Origin: Lentisphaeria bacterium | GTDB lineage: Bacteria > Verrucomicrobiota > Lentisphaeria > Victivallales > Victivallaceae | NCBI GenBank assembly: GCA_022009855.1 | Contig: CP091727.1 | Coordinates: 2,728,001-2,792,000, forward strand | Length of the DNA: 64,000 nt | Direction: 5' to 3' | In this document: piece after piece, positions 49,133 through 59,901 of the stretch | Layout of the letters: every line of letters begins with the position of its first letter | Position numbering within the stretch: position 1 is the stretch's first letter | The notes under the pieces: generated by a model | Seen by the model: only the letters and a program-made list of their open reading frames with translations | What the model was told of the DNA's origin: nothing | The model's database searches: none | Made by a program: the position numbers and the translations under genes

Positions 49133-52100
49133 ATGGGAATGCGAATTGCAATTGTAATCTGCGGTCTGCTGGCTTTTTCAGAACTGTCCGGAGAGGTGCT
49201 GCCTGCGGCATGCAGGTTCCAGCAGAACGGCTCTTTTTCATGCGGAGATGCCCGTTTTTCGGTTGTGGTTGCCGACGGGGCGTGGAAAACGGTCAGTCAG
49301 GATGCGTGGCAGAATCCATCCCGCCGGAATGAACCGGACCGGATCGTGCTGGATGCCGTTGTCCCGGTCGGTCGCGAATCAGGCCGGGTACGGGAAATTT
49401 TTTCCGGAAACAGCGCTGATTCATTTTCCATAGACTGTTCGCTTCAGTTTGACCGGCCGGTGCAGCTCAATGCGATTTACGGGGAACTTCGTCTGCCGGC
49501 GGAAGGCTCCCGCAAACTTCGGCTTGACGGAAAGGAGTTTTTTCTTCCCGCGCAGTATGAAAAGCGTCTGGTCGCTCATCGTCTGGTGAAAAACTGGAAC
49601 TTCCACTCGCCGGAGGTCTTCTCCTTGCCGTCAAAACCCCGGGTTGTCTGTTGACGCTCCAGGACAATCGCCATTACGGAATGACGGATTTTTCACTCCG
49701 GCTTTCCTTCGCTCCGACGTCGGGACGCATACAGAAAAGTCAGGGGCGATTTGATTTTCACGTAAGCGGAATCCCTCATCGCCCGGTGGACATTTCCGCG
49801 GCGGCGAACAGGGGGTTTCGTGACGAAATTGCGAATGACGGCCGGGGCGGCTGGACCGATCAGGGCGCAAACAACGATATGCGGACATTTCAAATTCCGG
49901 AACTTTCCTGCGGTGCATTGACGTTCCGGTGTCTAGTCAACCGGCAGCCATCGGTTGTGGTAATTGGCGGGGAAAAACGGAATGCGGCTTCCGTCAGCGC
50001 TCCCGTCCGGATTTCAGAAAAGGACAGCAATATGCGGGCCGTGAATCTTCTGCATGCCATCGCCTGGCCTCCGGCATCAGGGAAGAAGGCGGGGGAAATT
50101 CTGGTCCGCTACCGTGACGGATCACAAGAGACGATCCCGGTCATTTCCGGCCGGGATGTCGGCAACTGGTGGCTGCCGCGTCCGCTCCCCAACGGCACGG
50201 TCGCGTGGCGCGGCCATAATGCGGAAAACGAAATCGGTCTGTATGTTTCCAGCTTTCCGCTGAAGCGGAATGATCCCCGGGAACTCTCTTTCCGGGCGGT
50301 CGATCCCGAGGTGCTGTGGCTGATTCCCGCCGTCACGCTTTCGCAGCAGACGATTTTGCCGATGCCCTCCGAAGAACGTCCCTGGACACCGGTTGCCGGA
50401 GCTGACTGGATCCCGATACGCTTCTCGCCGGGCACGGCGGCGGGCAGTCCTCTGGATTTTTCCGCACTTACTCCGAAACCCGCCGGACAGTATGGCTTCG
50501 TCACCCCGACCGCGCACGGAGCTCTCACGTTTTCCAACTCTCCGGAACGGCGCGCCAGATTTTTCGGGGTCAACCTCTGCATGTCGGCTCTGTTCCCTGA
50601 ACGGAAAGATGCAGACCGTCTGGCGGTTGAACTTGCGAGAAACGGATACAATCTCGTCCGGCTCCATCACATTCGCGGTATCCTCAAGCAAAATGCGGCA
50701 GATACTCTGACATTCGACCCCGCCGCCCTCGACCGGCTTGATTATCTGGTTGCCGCCTTGAAACGCAACGGCATCTACATTGCGTTTGACCTGTATGACA
50801 GTCGCCTGCCCAAACCCGGAGACGCAATTCCGGAATGTCACACGTTCGGACACCGTGAATACAAAGCGCTCCTCCCGGTAAGCCGGAGTGCGATGAGACA
50901 TTGGAAGGAGTTCGCCCGCAGATGGGTCGGGCACCGGAATCCTTTATACCGGCCTCACCTGGCGGGAAGAACCGGCTCTGGCCATGGTTAATCTGGTGAA
51001 TGAAGATGTTCTTCACACGAACTGGGCGATGTCGCAAACCACGACGGAGCTCTACCTGAAACGGTTCGAGATCTGGAAGCAAAAGAGTGGCTGTCCTGAT
51101 GCCCGCGCAGGCAACGACAGTCGGGAATTTCTGTATTTTCTCCAGACACAACAGGATGCGTGTCTGGAGGAACTGCTTCGCTTCGCCAAACAGGAACTCA
51201 AGTTGCGCTGTCCGGTCACCAGTCTCAACTATCTGAATGACGTCACTCTTGCCCTCTCCCGAAAAAAAAATTTGACCTGGTCGACAACCATGGTTATTTC
51301 GATCATCCTGTATCGCTGGGCAGTCGATCCGGCGGCTGGAAGTTCGGACAGGGAAACCCCATCGAACGCCGGGCTCAGCTCCCGCGGGCAATGATGCCGA
51401 CCCGGATTTTCGGGAAACCTTTTTTCGTCAGTGAATTCAGCTATTGCAGTCCCAACAGGTTCCGGCTGACCGGCGGACTTCTGCTGGGAGCGTATGCATC
51501 GCTGCAGGACTGGGACGGGCTCTGCCGCTTCGCCTGGACCCACAACATTCAGGCGATAAAAGGGCCGGCGGCCAATCATATTTTGACGCGGCCCATGACC
51601 CGCTGCTTCGGTTTTCGGATCTGCTCTCCATCGCCCTGTTCCGCCGGGGCGATCTCCAACCCGGTTCCGGGCGTTACGGCTGGCTTGTCCGGGACAACTC
51701 CGCCCGGGACAACGGAATAAATTCCTACCCGCTTGACTTTCAATTACTCGGGTTGATAACGCAAATTGGTTCCGTTACCGAAGGGCAATTCCCTCTGATG
51801 TGCAGGTGTTGAACCCGGATAATTCAATTTCAATGAAAGAGCCCGAACCCGCCGATATCGCCCGGTTGTGGCGGCAGGCACGGGAGAACAATCCTGCGGT
51901 GAGTTCCACCGGCGAAATCCGTCTGGTTCCGCAGGCCGGCACCTGTATCATTTCCACCCCGAAGACCCAGGCGATCGTCCTGCCGGAGGGAAGCGGGGAG
52001 ACGGATTTTCTCCGGGTTGACAATGCGGATGGGTACCAGGCTGTGGCTGTGATCTCGCTGGATGGAGCTCCCTTGAGCTCCAGCGGAAGCATCCTGCTGC

Positions 52101-52396
52101 TTCACCTCGCCGATGTGCTGAATTCCGGGATGGTTTTCGGCAGCATGGATCGGACGGTTGTAACGAAGATGGGGGCAGCACCGCAACTGCTTCGGCGGCG
52201 CACGGCAAAAGTTGCCTTGAAAACCGATGCGGCCTGGCAAATCCGGATGCTTGACTTCGACGGAACGGTCAGGCGGAAAATTCCCGGTTCCGCCAGGGGC
52301 AGAGAACTGCGTCTGGTTGTTGATACGGGAGCTTTGCCCGGCGGGGTCATGGCGTACCATTTCGTCAGAACCACCGGCTCCGACATGGCGGAATGA
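49133..52396 (+). CDS. Secreted GH5-like clan GH-A glycoside hydrolase (frameshifted)
   Basis: About 1085 residues over shifts near 49650, 50955, 51270, 51570 and 51790. Signal peptide MGMRIAIVICGLLAFSELSG, with AAGG nine bases before the start. N-terminal beta domains (NAIYGELRLPAEGSRKLRLD, FDFHVSGIPHRPVDISAAAN, GNWWLPRPLPNGTVAWRGHN) precede the barrel: RARFFGVNLCMSALFPERKD, NGYNLVRLHHIRGILKQNA, ALKRNGIYIAFDLYDSRLP. Probable acid/base is Glu in MVNLVNEDVLHTN and nucleophile Glu in PFFVSEFSYCSPNRF. A C-terminal beta domain follows (VVTKMGAAPQLLRRRTAKVA). The layout matches the gene at 25752-28940, so the two are paralogues. Secreted, in the same operon as the pseudopilin and the DUF6259 protein; substrate unknown. 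Confidence 0.7.
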
Positions 52397-52511
52397 TTGG
52401 AGCGGCTCCTGCACAGAAAGGACAATCCCATTCCCGGAAATTCTCATTTCAACCCGTCAGAAATCACGACGGAAAAAACGTTTTCATAACCGATTTCACC
52501 AGGAGGGCAAC

Positions 52512-54582
52512 ATGTTCACTCTTAAAAATGAAAATATTGAATTCTCCCTTGACACGCAGGGAAAATTAGTTCATCTGCTCAATCGACAAACGGGACGCGA
52601 CTATGCCGGAGGAACCCCGCTGTGGCGGATCATCTGTTCTTATGGCCGCTGTCAGGAAGAGGAGATCCCTGCGGAAAACAGCATCGCAGAAGTGCAGCAG
52701 CCGGCAAAGGACACTTTGAAATTGCAAATTGTCAATCCCCGTTCAAAATCAGGGGAGACGAAATTCCGCATCACCATCACGATTCACCTTGAAGAGGAGC
52801 GTCTGTGCATGGAGGCGCATCTGGCCAATCACAGCGCTTCCGGCGGTCCTGTGTTGCGGGAATTTCAATTTCCCCTGATCGGGAATCTGCAACTTCGCCC
52901 GGATACCGGTCTCATCTGGGGAGGGCAATCCGGGCAGTTTTTTCCGCGGCTCAAGGAGGCCGTTGCGGCATGTCATACCGCCTATATGGCGCAGGACAAC
53001 CGGGCGGTGGAACTTTCCACGCTCTATCCCGGCGCCTCGGCCAATTGTCACCTCGTTCACGATCAGGAGCAGAATCTCTACGTCGGCAGTCACGATCCGA
53101 CGTTTCAATATACGCTGCATCTGTTTCGGAAGCGGGGGAGAAGAAATCGATGACGTACTGGTCAAGTATCCGTTTCTGGCACCCGGGAGGAGACCTCCGT
53201 CTCCGGTTATGTGCTGGCTCCGGTGACCGGCAGCTGGCACCAGGCAACCCATATTTACCGTGACTGGTGCAATTGCTGGATGCGCCGGCCCGAACTCCCG
53301 GAATCCGTTCGAAAATCCAACGGCTGGCAACGGCTGATCCTGCGTCATCAGTATGGGGGAGACGTTTTATCAATATCGTGACTTCCCGCACATACGGCAG
53401 GTCGGAAAGGAAGCGGGAATCGACACCCTGCTGCTTTTCGGATGGACCCAGACCGGCCATGATGCAGGGTATCCGGATTATTATGCGGACGCGCAGCAGG
53501 GAGGCCAGGAGGAATTGAAACGCCGGATTGCCGCATTTCAGGAAAGCGGCGGAAAAGTTATTCTCTATTTTAACGGCCAGTTGATTGACCTGGAAAGCGA
53601 CTTCTATCGTTCCGGCGGGTCGCAATGCACCATCAGACTGCCATCCGGAGCGGAATATCGGGAGCGTTATCCGTTTGGAGGCGACGGGACCGCGCTGCGC
53701 CGTTTCGGCAATAAAACATTCGCCGTCGCCTGCCCTTCCTCGCCGGAATGGCGGCGCAAATTGCTGTCAATAGCGGATCTGGCGATTGAACTTGGCTGTT
53801 CCGGCATTTTCTTCGACCAGATGGGCTTGTCAACCTGTCCCTGCTGCGATCCCACGCACGGGCACCGCGTGCCTTTTACCACAATCATGAAAGCCAAGGC
53901 CGACCTGCTGGAGGAATTGCGCGCTTACATCAAATCCCGCAGGCCGGACATGAGCCTGGGCATCGAATGGGACAATGATCTCACGGCTCAGCATGTTGAC
54001 TTTATCCATAATGTCAGCGGACTTGCCGATGTTGTAAATAAGAACTGGGCTGAACGCGGCGAAAAACCATTTGGAACGGGATTTTTCGAATTCACGCGCT
54101 ATCTGTTTCCGGAACACGCCGTTTCCGACCGGGATATTCGTGACGACCAGGACATTGAACGAAGAGTTAACCATGCCGTCCATCTGGGATTGCGCAGTGA
54201 TGTCGAAATTTACCGTTGCCGGGATCTGATCAGCGCAACTCCGCACTATAAAGCGTATTTAGCACGAATCAACGAATTCAGGGATCGCAATCGTGACCTT
54301 CTGTTAAACGGGTATTTCCGCCACGATGAAGGCGTCTATTGTGACAACAGGGAGCTGCAGGTTTCGGTATTCCGGAACGGCACACTCTTCGGTGTCCTGA
54401 TCAGTCAGAATCATCTGCCCATCACCGTGGCCACCCTCCGGATCCCTCATGGGGTGTATCTGGCCGGCGACGCCGCCGATCCGGTGGATTGGAAGGTGTC
54501 TTCGTCTTCTCCGGACGCCATAACCGTGACAGTTCCGAGAAATACGCTGATCCTGCTTCGTTTTGCGGTTCAGGAAGCTTGA
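52512..54582 (+). CDS. DUF6259-domain protein (putative glycoside hydrolase), frameshifted
   Basis: About 690 residues. Start at 52512 with AGGAGGG before it: MFTLKNENIEFSLDTQGKLV. An N-terminal beta-supersandwich is followed, over shifts near 53140, 53190 and 53345, by GSWHQATHIYRDWCNCWMRR, ESVRKSNGWQRLILRHQYG and a barrel: GIDTLLLFGWTQTGHDAGYP, GGKVILYFNGQLIDLESDF, CSGIFFDQMGLSTCPCCDPT, SLGIEWDNDLTAQHVDFIHN. This pattern matches DUF6259 proteins as I know them, distant relatives of GH36-type alpha-glycosidases. Asp in FFDQMG is a candidate catalytic residue. No signal peptide. Last clear gene of module F. Confidence 0.75.
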
Positions 54583-54625
54583 TGCCGTGGAATTCCATTG
54601 AAATGAAAGGAGAGAGGCGAGACGG

Positions 54626-55303
54626 ATGACGGGAGATCGGGTGCGCGGGAAACAGCTGCACGACCTCGCCGATCATAAAGAGCGGCGGGGCGATCACTCA
54701 TTTCATGCTGTTCTCGCCTGGTGGTTTGTCGTTTCGGTGCTCTCCTCTCTGCTACTGAAACTTTTTCTTTGCACACTCCGTTGCGTCAAAACCGGTCTTT
54801 TTTGTGCCGGCGGGGACGCACCCTTTTCCTTACGGTTCCGTGCTTTTGACACCGTCGCTGTTTGTGCGACAGGGGGGGATGCAGAGCATGCCGGGGCGGT
54901 TGCTCCGCCTCTTCTCGGTTTCCCGATTGCAACTCATCGCCGGCGATGGCAGAATGTGCAGGCCCGGACTATCCGGAATTGTCATGCCGACGGTTTGATT
55001 CCATCGATTCGTTCTGCAATTGAGACGTCCCGGGAATGTGATTTTGACCACCACAATTGAGCAGGGAATTCTTTTCGGAACCGAATCTCTGTATCGGCGG
55101 CCGCGTGACGGTTCCAGCGTGTTTCAATTCCCCCGATCTGTTTTTTTCGGAGAAAACACCGCAACAGATTTCGACCGCTCCGGGATGGTGTGGACTTCTC
55201 CCTGGTGCGGATGCCGTACCGGGGAAAAAGCGGCTCTCACATCGGCGGAGGTGCCGGAGATACAAGGAACTCTCTCTTTCCGGAGGCGTTCATTTTCCGT
55301 TGA
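54626..55303 (+). CDS. Possible hypothetical protein, frameshifted (weak)
   Basis: AAAGGAGAG before an ATG at 54626 and coding-like readings suggest a broken gene: PAGTHPFPYGSVLLTPSLF, QSMPGRLLRLFSVSRLQLIA, then, after an in-frame TGA at 54996-54998, TTTIEQGILFGTESLYRRPR, DGSSVFQFPRSVFFGEN, and in a third frame RDGVDFSLVRMPYRGKSGSH, NSLFPEAFIFR ending in TGA at 55301-55303. No family was recognised. It would overlap the end of the convergent permease gene by 14 bases. It could be the tail gene of module F or non-coding DNA. Confidence 0.3.
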
Positions 55304-56656
55304 GCAGGACAAGATACAGAATCAGGACGGCGGCGGCAAGCCAGATGAACCAGTTGAGTTCACGGATTTTTCCGCAGCATGCCTTGAGAAACGGGTAGAG
55401 AATGATTCCGACCGAAATTCCGCCGATGATGCTGTTGCTGAAGGGGATCCCCGCAAAAATGAGAAAGGCGGGAATCCCTTCGGTGCAGTCATCCCATCGG
55501 ATCTCCGAAATGGAACGCATCATCATGGCGCCCACCACGACAAGTGCGCCGGAGGTGACCGGAGGGTATCCTGCAACCGCCGCAATGAGCGGGGTGAAGA
55601 ACATCGCCAGCAGAAAACACAACCCGATCACGATGGCGGTAAGACCGGTTCTGCCGCCGGCTTCAGCGCCTGCGGCGCTTCCAGATAGGAGGTGACGGTG
55701 CTCTGTCCGCAGAGGGCTCCCGCGACGGTTGCAGTTGCATCGGCGGCGAAAACACGCTCAATCCGGTCGATTTCGTTGTTTTTATTCAGGAGCTTTGCGC
55801 TTGTCGCAACACCGAGAACCGTCCCCATTGTGTCGAACATATCCATGAAGAAACAAAGGAAGATCAGGGGCAGCAGTTCCAGCAGGTGGCGGCATACTGT
55901 GGCGACGTCCGCTTTGAATACGACGGGCATCGGATCGGCTGGAAGGCCGACAATTCCCTGAAACGAAATCTTGCCGCACAGAAACGCCGCCAGGGCGGAA
56001 ACCAGGATGCCGATCAGGATGCTGCCACGGACTTTGAAATGCTGCAGGACCGTAATGGTGAGCACTCCGGTGAAAAAAACGAGTGAAGACGAGTCCGTTA
56101 CCGCGGTTTTCAAGGTCATCAGATTGTTTTCCACGGCGATGATGCCGCCATTTTTGAGGCCGACCATCGCGATGAAGAGTCCGATTCCTGTCACGATGGC
56201 GATTTTCAAAGAAGGACTCAGCGACCGGAGCATCAATTGCCGCAGTTTCGTGAACGAGATGATCAGAAAAAGAACGCCGGAAATCAGAACGACGCCCATC
56301 GCGGTCTGCCAGACCACCGGATCTCCGACCTTCCCGCCGGTGACGGCGGCGCATGCGCCCATGACGCTGAACATGACGAAGAAATTCGTTCCCATACCCG
56401 GCGCAAGACCGATCGGATAGTTGGCCAGAACACCCATCAGAATCGTTCCGAAGGCGGAGGCGATGCATGTCGTCGTGACGAGTGCTCCGAACGGCATTCC
56501 GGTCGCAGTACCCGTCATCTGGCCGGAAAAGAGTGCCGGCTGTATGCAGATGATGTAGGCCATCGCCGCGAACGTGGAGAGTCCGGCGATCGTTTCCGTT
56601 CTGAGGGAACTGCCGAGAGAGGAATAGTGAAAATAGCGATCGAGAATGGAGTTCAT
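55290..56656 (-). CDS. Purine (xanthine/guanine/hypoxanthine-type) permease, NCS2/AzgA family, one frameshift
   Basis: About 455 residues with some 12 membrane segments. AzgA hallmarks: RTETIAGLSTFAAMAYIICI, GALVTTTCIASAFGTILMGV, NYPIGLAPGMGTNFFVMFSV, LRSLSPSLKIAIVTGIGLFI, VGLKNGGIIAVENN, FFMDMFDTMGTVLGVATSAK, RIERVFAADATATVAGALCG, then TSYLE(S)AAG-type loop where a shift near 55665 occurs, and IGLCFLLAMFFTPLIAAVAG. It imports nucleobases by proton symport across the inner membrane. Start at 56656 (MNSILDRYFHYSSLGSSLRT). It stands alone, convergent with module F, and is not obviously part of polysaccharide metabolism. Confidence 0.85.
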
Positions 56657-56791
56657 ATGCTTTGTGCTGAATGTTGACTGCCGGAGGGGGAATACTGATG
56701 CCCGCGGGGGGCCCGGAACATTCGATTCTCCCGCCTCAGAACGTGATTCTGCTCCACATTTTTTCATCTCCGTCGATTCCGGACCTTTTGT

Positions 56792-56819
56792 AATATAGTG
56801 TCGGTGTGGTAAAAAACAA
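56792..56819 (-). promoter_or_regulatory. Promoter of the purine permease
   Basis: On the minus strand TTGTTT (56814-56819), a 16-bp spacer and TATATT (56792-56797). The leader would be about 130 bases. I looked for the conserved purine-riboswitch loops in it and did not see them. Confidence 0.5.
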
Positions 56820-57272
56820 TTCGTGCGAAGAGAATTTTCCGCAAATTCGTCGTCGTTTCCCTGCGATGGCAGTATGCTCTCCGGTAGTGGAATCAACCAG
56901 CGGGGCCGCAACCCCTCGGAGCAGTTTATTCCGATCGGTTCGGAGAAGTTGATGCGGGGCCGGAAACGATTCCTGCCGGGGAAGGGGGCTTGTCGCATGT
57001 CGTGACTGCTTGAGGCCCAGTCTTCCGGGACCATCATTTCTCCTGCATCGGAGCAACAGGTTGTCATGCCGAAGTGAATCGGGAAGCTGGTTGTCGGGCC
57101 ACTTCAACAGCCTTCTTCTAGTGGCTGAGCCGAACGACGAAGATGATTCTTGTCCGGCATCGGCCAACGTGACCCCGGGGGAATGAAGTTCGGCACCATG
57201 ACGACACCCGGCATACACGTTCCGGTTTGTCTGTTTTTATACGTAAGTTATTGGCTGAAAATAGGAAATGGT
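56820..57272. other. Non-coding stretch between permease promoter and tRNA-Arg
   Basis: About 450 bases with long but unconvincing frames and no recognisable protein motif. Confidence 0.4.
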
Positions 57273-57348
57273 TGGTAGCCCGGGCGGGAATCGAACCCAC
57301 GGCCAACTGCTTAGAAGGCAGCTGCTCTATCCTCTGAGCTACCGGGCC
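57273..57348 (-). tRNA. tRNA-Arg (anticodon TCT)
   Basis: The minus strand folds as a cloverleaf: acceptor GGCCCGG/CCGGGCT (one G-T pair), D-arm GCTC...GAGC, anticodon stem GCTGC/GCAGT around CTTCTAA (anticodon TCT, reading AGA), T-arm GTGGGTTCGATTCCCGC, and an encoded CCA end (57273-57275). It begins 13 bases after the stop of the PA14-domain gene on the same strand. A possible own promoter (TTGATT, 18 bp, TATTAA at 57391-57362) lies inside that gene's end. Confidence 0.95.
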
Positions 57349-57361
57349 GACGACAGTTGTA

Positions 57362-59901
57362 TTAATATTGCCCGTTTTTTTCAAAAATCAAGTGGCGACG
57401 CAGTTTCCCCGCCAGAATCCGGGCCAGATCCGATGCTGCACCAACCGGATGCAGCGAACTTTCGCCAGAACGCTCCGGCAGAATAAATGCTTTGGGAGAC
57501 TCCAGACAACTTTGCGTTTCCGATAGATCCAGGTATTCTATCCCGAATTCCCGTATCAGCCGATTTAGCATCTCTTCCCGGGCGGCATCATTTTCATCAT
57601 CCGGCTCCGGAAAGTATGCCAGCGTAATCCGCTCAATCGCCGGATTGCTGTTCAGTTTTTCCAGTATCGCCGCCAGATTCCGCTCCTGTTCCCACGATTC
57701 CTGCGACGCTGAATGACGACGGCAGGGCAGCAGCACCAGAGCCCGGTCCGCCGTACTCCGCGGAATTTCCCGCCAGAGCATCGGCAGACTTTCAAACAGT
57801 GGCAGATTGTTCCCCGCCAAAGGAAGAAACTCCAGCTCCTTGCCGTCCGCCGACAGTTGTCGACCCAGTTCGTCGACGAACTCCCCGAATTCCTCGCCGA
57901 TCACCAGATACTTCCGTTCCGGTTTCAGTTCTCCCGCCAGTTTCCTGGGCAGTTCCCAGTTGCGCAGCTCACTCAAAGTCGGATGATGCAGCAGCAGAAT
58001 CACCCGGGCTCCATCTCGATCTCTCAACCCTTCAGGCGTTGACACCAGCTCCTGCGCGCTCCGGACCGGTGTAATCCGGATGGTCTCCCCGCGCAAATTC
58101 AAATCCCGGAATCGAGAGCGTCAGATCCCAGACCCGTTCCCCTTTTTCTCCATCGCCGTTCAGCGGCAGCGGCAATTTGCAGATCACATCCGGCGTGAAT
58201 CGCGCAACCCGGCCGTCCTCCTTGCCCGGCAGTGAAATCGTTTCAGTCCGGATGGTTCCGCCACGTTCCGCAATCTTCAGGCCGACGGAGCAGGGGACCG
58301 GAAGTTTGGAGGAAATTTCCACCGTCGCCGTCAGCGTTTCACGGTCGTAAAGAAATGCGGGAAGCCACAGCTTCAAGGCAATGTCCGGAGGCGCCGGCAG
58401 CATCGTCTGCGGTCGATTGATCGGAGTGACCGGGAATTCCGGCAGTTTCCCCGTCGGATCCAGCAAACGGAATCCCCCCCTCTCCGCGCCCGGAAGGAAT
58501 CGCCACCGTCGCCGGAAGCTCCGCTACGGGCAGTCGGAGCTGCCCCACTTCAAAGTCAAGACGTTTCGCCGCTTCATTCAGCAGGTTGATATGCTGGAGT
58601 TCGAAACTGGTCCGCTTATCGGCGAAAATCAGACAGCGGCCGCTGCGGGACAACAGGGGCAGCTCTTCCCCCGCAGCCGTTTCCAGCGCGTTCGGATACA
58701 GCACTGGCGCCGGCGTGAAATCCTCACTGTTCAACAATCGGAATTCTTCCGTCCCCGCCGGACGCATCCGCAGGGTCAGACGACCCGCTCCGGTGTTGAC
58801 CCGGTTCAGCAGTTCAAACTCCCGGCTGCCACGCTTCAGCTCGATCCCGGCAATTTGACGGACTGCCGGACCGGAGCCGTCTCCCGTGTGACTGAGCAGA
58901 AGCTGCCCATCTATCTTCATTCGAGCGAGGCAGTTTGCATTCAATTCGAACTCATATCGCCCATCGGCCGGAATATGCAGGAAGCCGTGAAAACGGGCGG
59001 AATAAAATTCCTGCGTCTCCGGCGGCCGCACCGTCAACTGCACATCACTCGGCTCCAGAATCCTGCGTGCCTTCCTGGTCGCGAGCTGCTCCAGCTCCCG
59101 TTCCGGTCCGCCGTTGGCATCCCGCCTGATCTTTTCCCGATCCTGCTCCGCTTTGGCCAGATCGTTGCAGATGTAGACCAGATGGCCGGTCAGCCGCCGT
59201 TTTGCCGCATCGTCCGCTCTTTCTCCCAGCGCCCAGGCGGGGAGACCCGCCGCTTCGGCACGCGCCCGCTGCCGATCCCAGCGGCCGGCGGAGAGCATCC
59301 GACGCTTTCTCTGGCGAATCCGGTTGATGGCGCTTCGGACATATTCCCCGCGGTTGAGCAGATCCAGACCGGTGGCCCGTTCGATCACGTAGCGATAGGC
59401 GTTCTGCGGATGGCTGCGTTTCTTCCAGGCGTTTCGCCGCTCATACTCCGCGGTACGCTGGGTGATGTACTGCGCCGGAGTGCATGGCTGGCGCCCCGGG
59501 AAAAAGAAGAGGCGGAGACGTTCCGCCGGCGGGCACTCGCCTGCGGATTTCGGCCAGGAGTCCCGCTTCTGCTCCCGGGGAAATCCGAATTCCACCGTGA
59601 ACTCTTTCGCCCCCGGCACCGGAGCAACCGCCAGTTCCAGATTGTCATGAAGCCGGAATGGAATCGCTTTGCCGTCGGCGACGACCCGGACGCCATTGAC
59701 CAGGCTCCCGGCGGGAAGGATCAGCCCGGACAGATCGATGCTCTGAGCTTTTGAAGCCTCCTCCGGGATCGTTTTGAGCCGATAGACCGGCGTGTCCGCC
59801 GCCGGATCGGCGTTGCCATCGGCCGCCTCCAGACCGATCGGCGGAAGAAGCAGCGGCGGAAGCGACAGAAACAGCAGAGGAAGCAGGCGAAGTCGGTTCA
59901 T
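57362..59901 (-). CDS. Secreted PA14-like-domain protein with C-terminal GDSL/alpha-beta-type region (two frameshifts)
   Basis: About 845 residues; shifts near 58480 and 58075. The start at 59901 overlaps the preceding gene's stop (ATGA). Signal peptide MNRLRLLPLLFLSLPPLLLP. An N-terminal beta domain (SIDLSGLILPAGSLVNGVRV) is followed by a helical, Arg-rich part (RRMLSAGRWDRQRARAEAAG, YICNDLAKAEQDREKIRRD). A PA14-like sandwich follows (ARFHGFLHIPADGRYEFELN, ANCLARMKIDGQLLLSHTGD). After a beta domain (TATVEISSKLPVPCSVGLKI) the C-terminus is alpha/beta (GARVILLLHHPTLSELRNWE, RALVLLPCRRHSASQESWEQ, PAIERITLAYFPEPDDENDA). PA14 modules usually bind carbohydrate. The role is unknown; it is probably partnered with the DUF5060/GH5-like enzyme upstream. 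Confidence 0.6.

Noticed and set aside
900..55000. TGA recoded as tryptophan
   Set aside because: Two in-frame TGA codons (905-907 and 54996-54998) stand where Trp would fit, but many genes end naturally at TGA, so general recoding is not supported.
56657..56791. Purine riboswitch before the permease
   Set aside because: The leader length would fit, but the conserved loop-loop and core sequences of the purine class were not found.
56736..57218. 160-codon minus-strand frame between permease and tRNA-Arg
   Set aside because: Overlaps the permease promoter and has low-complexity Arg/Ser/Pro content without any motif.
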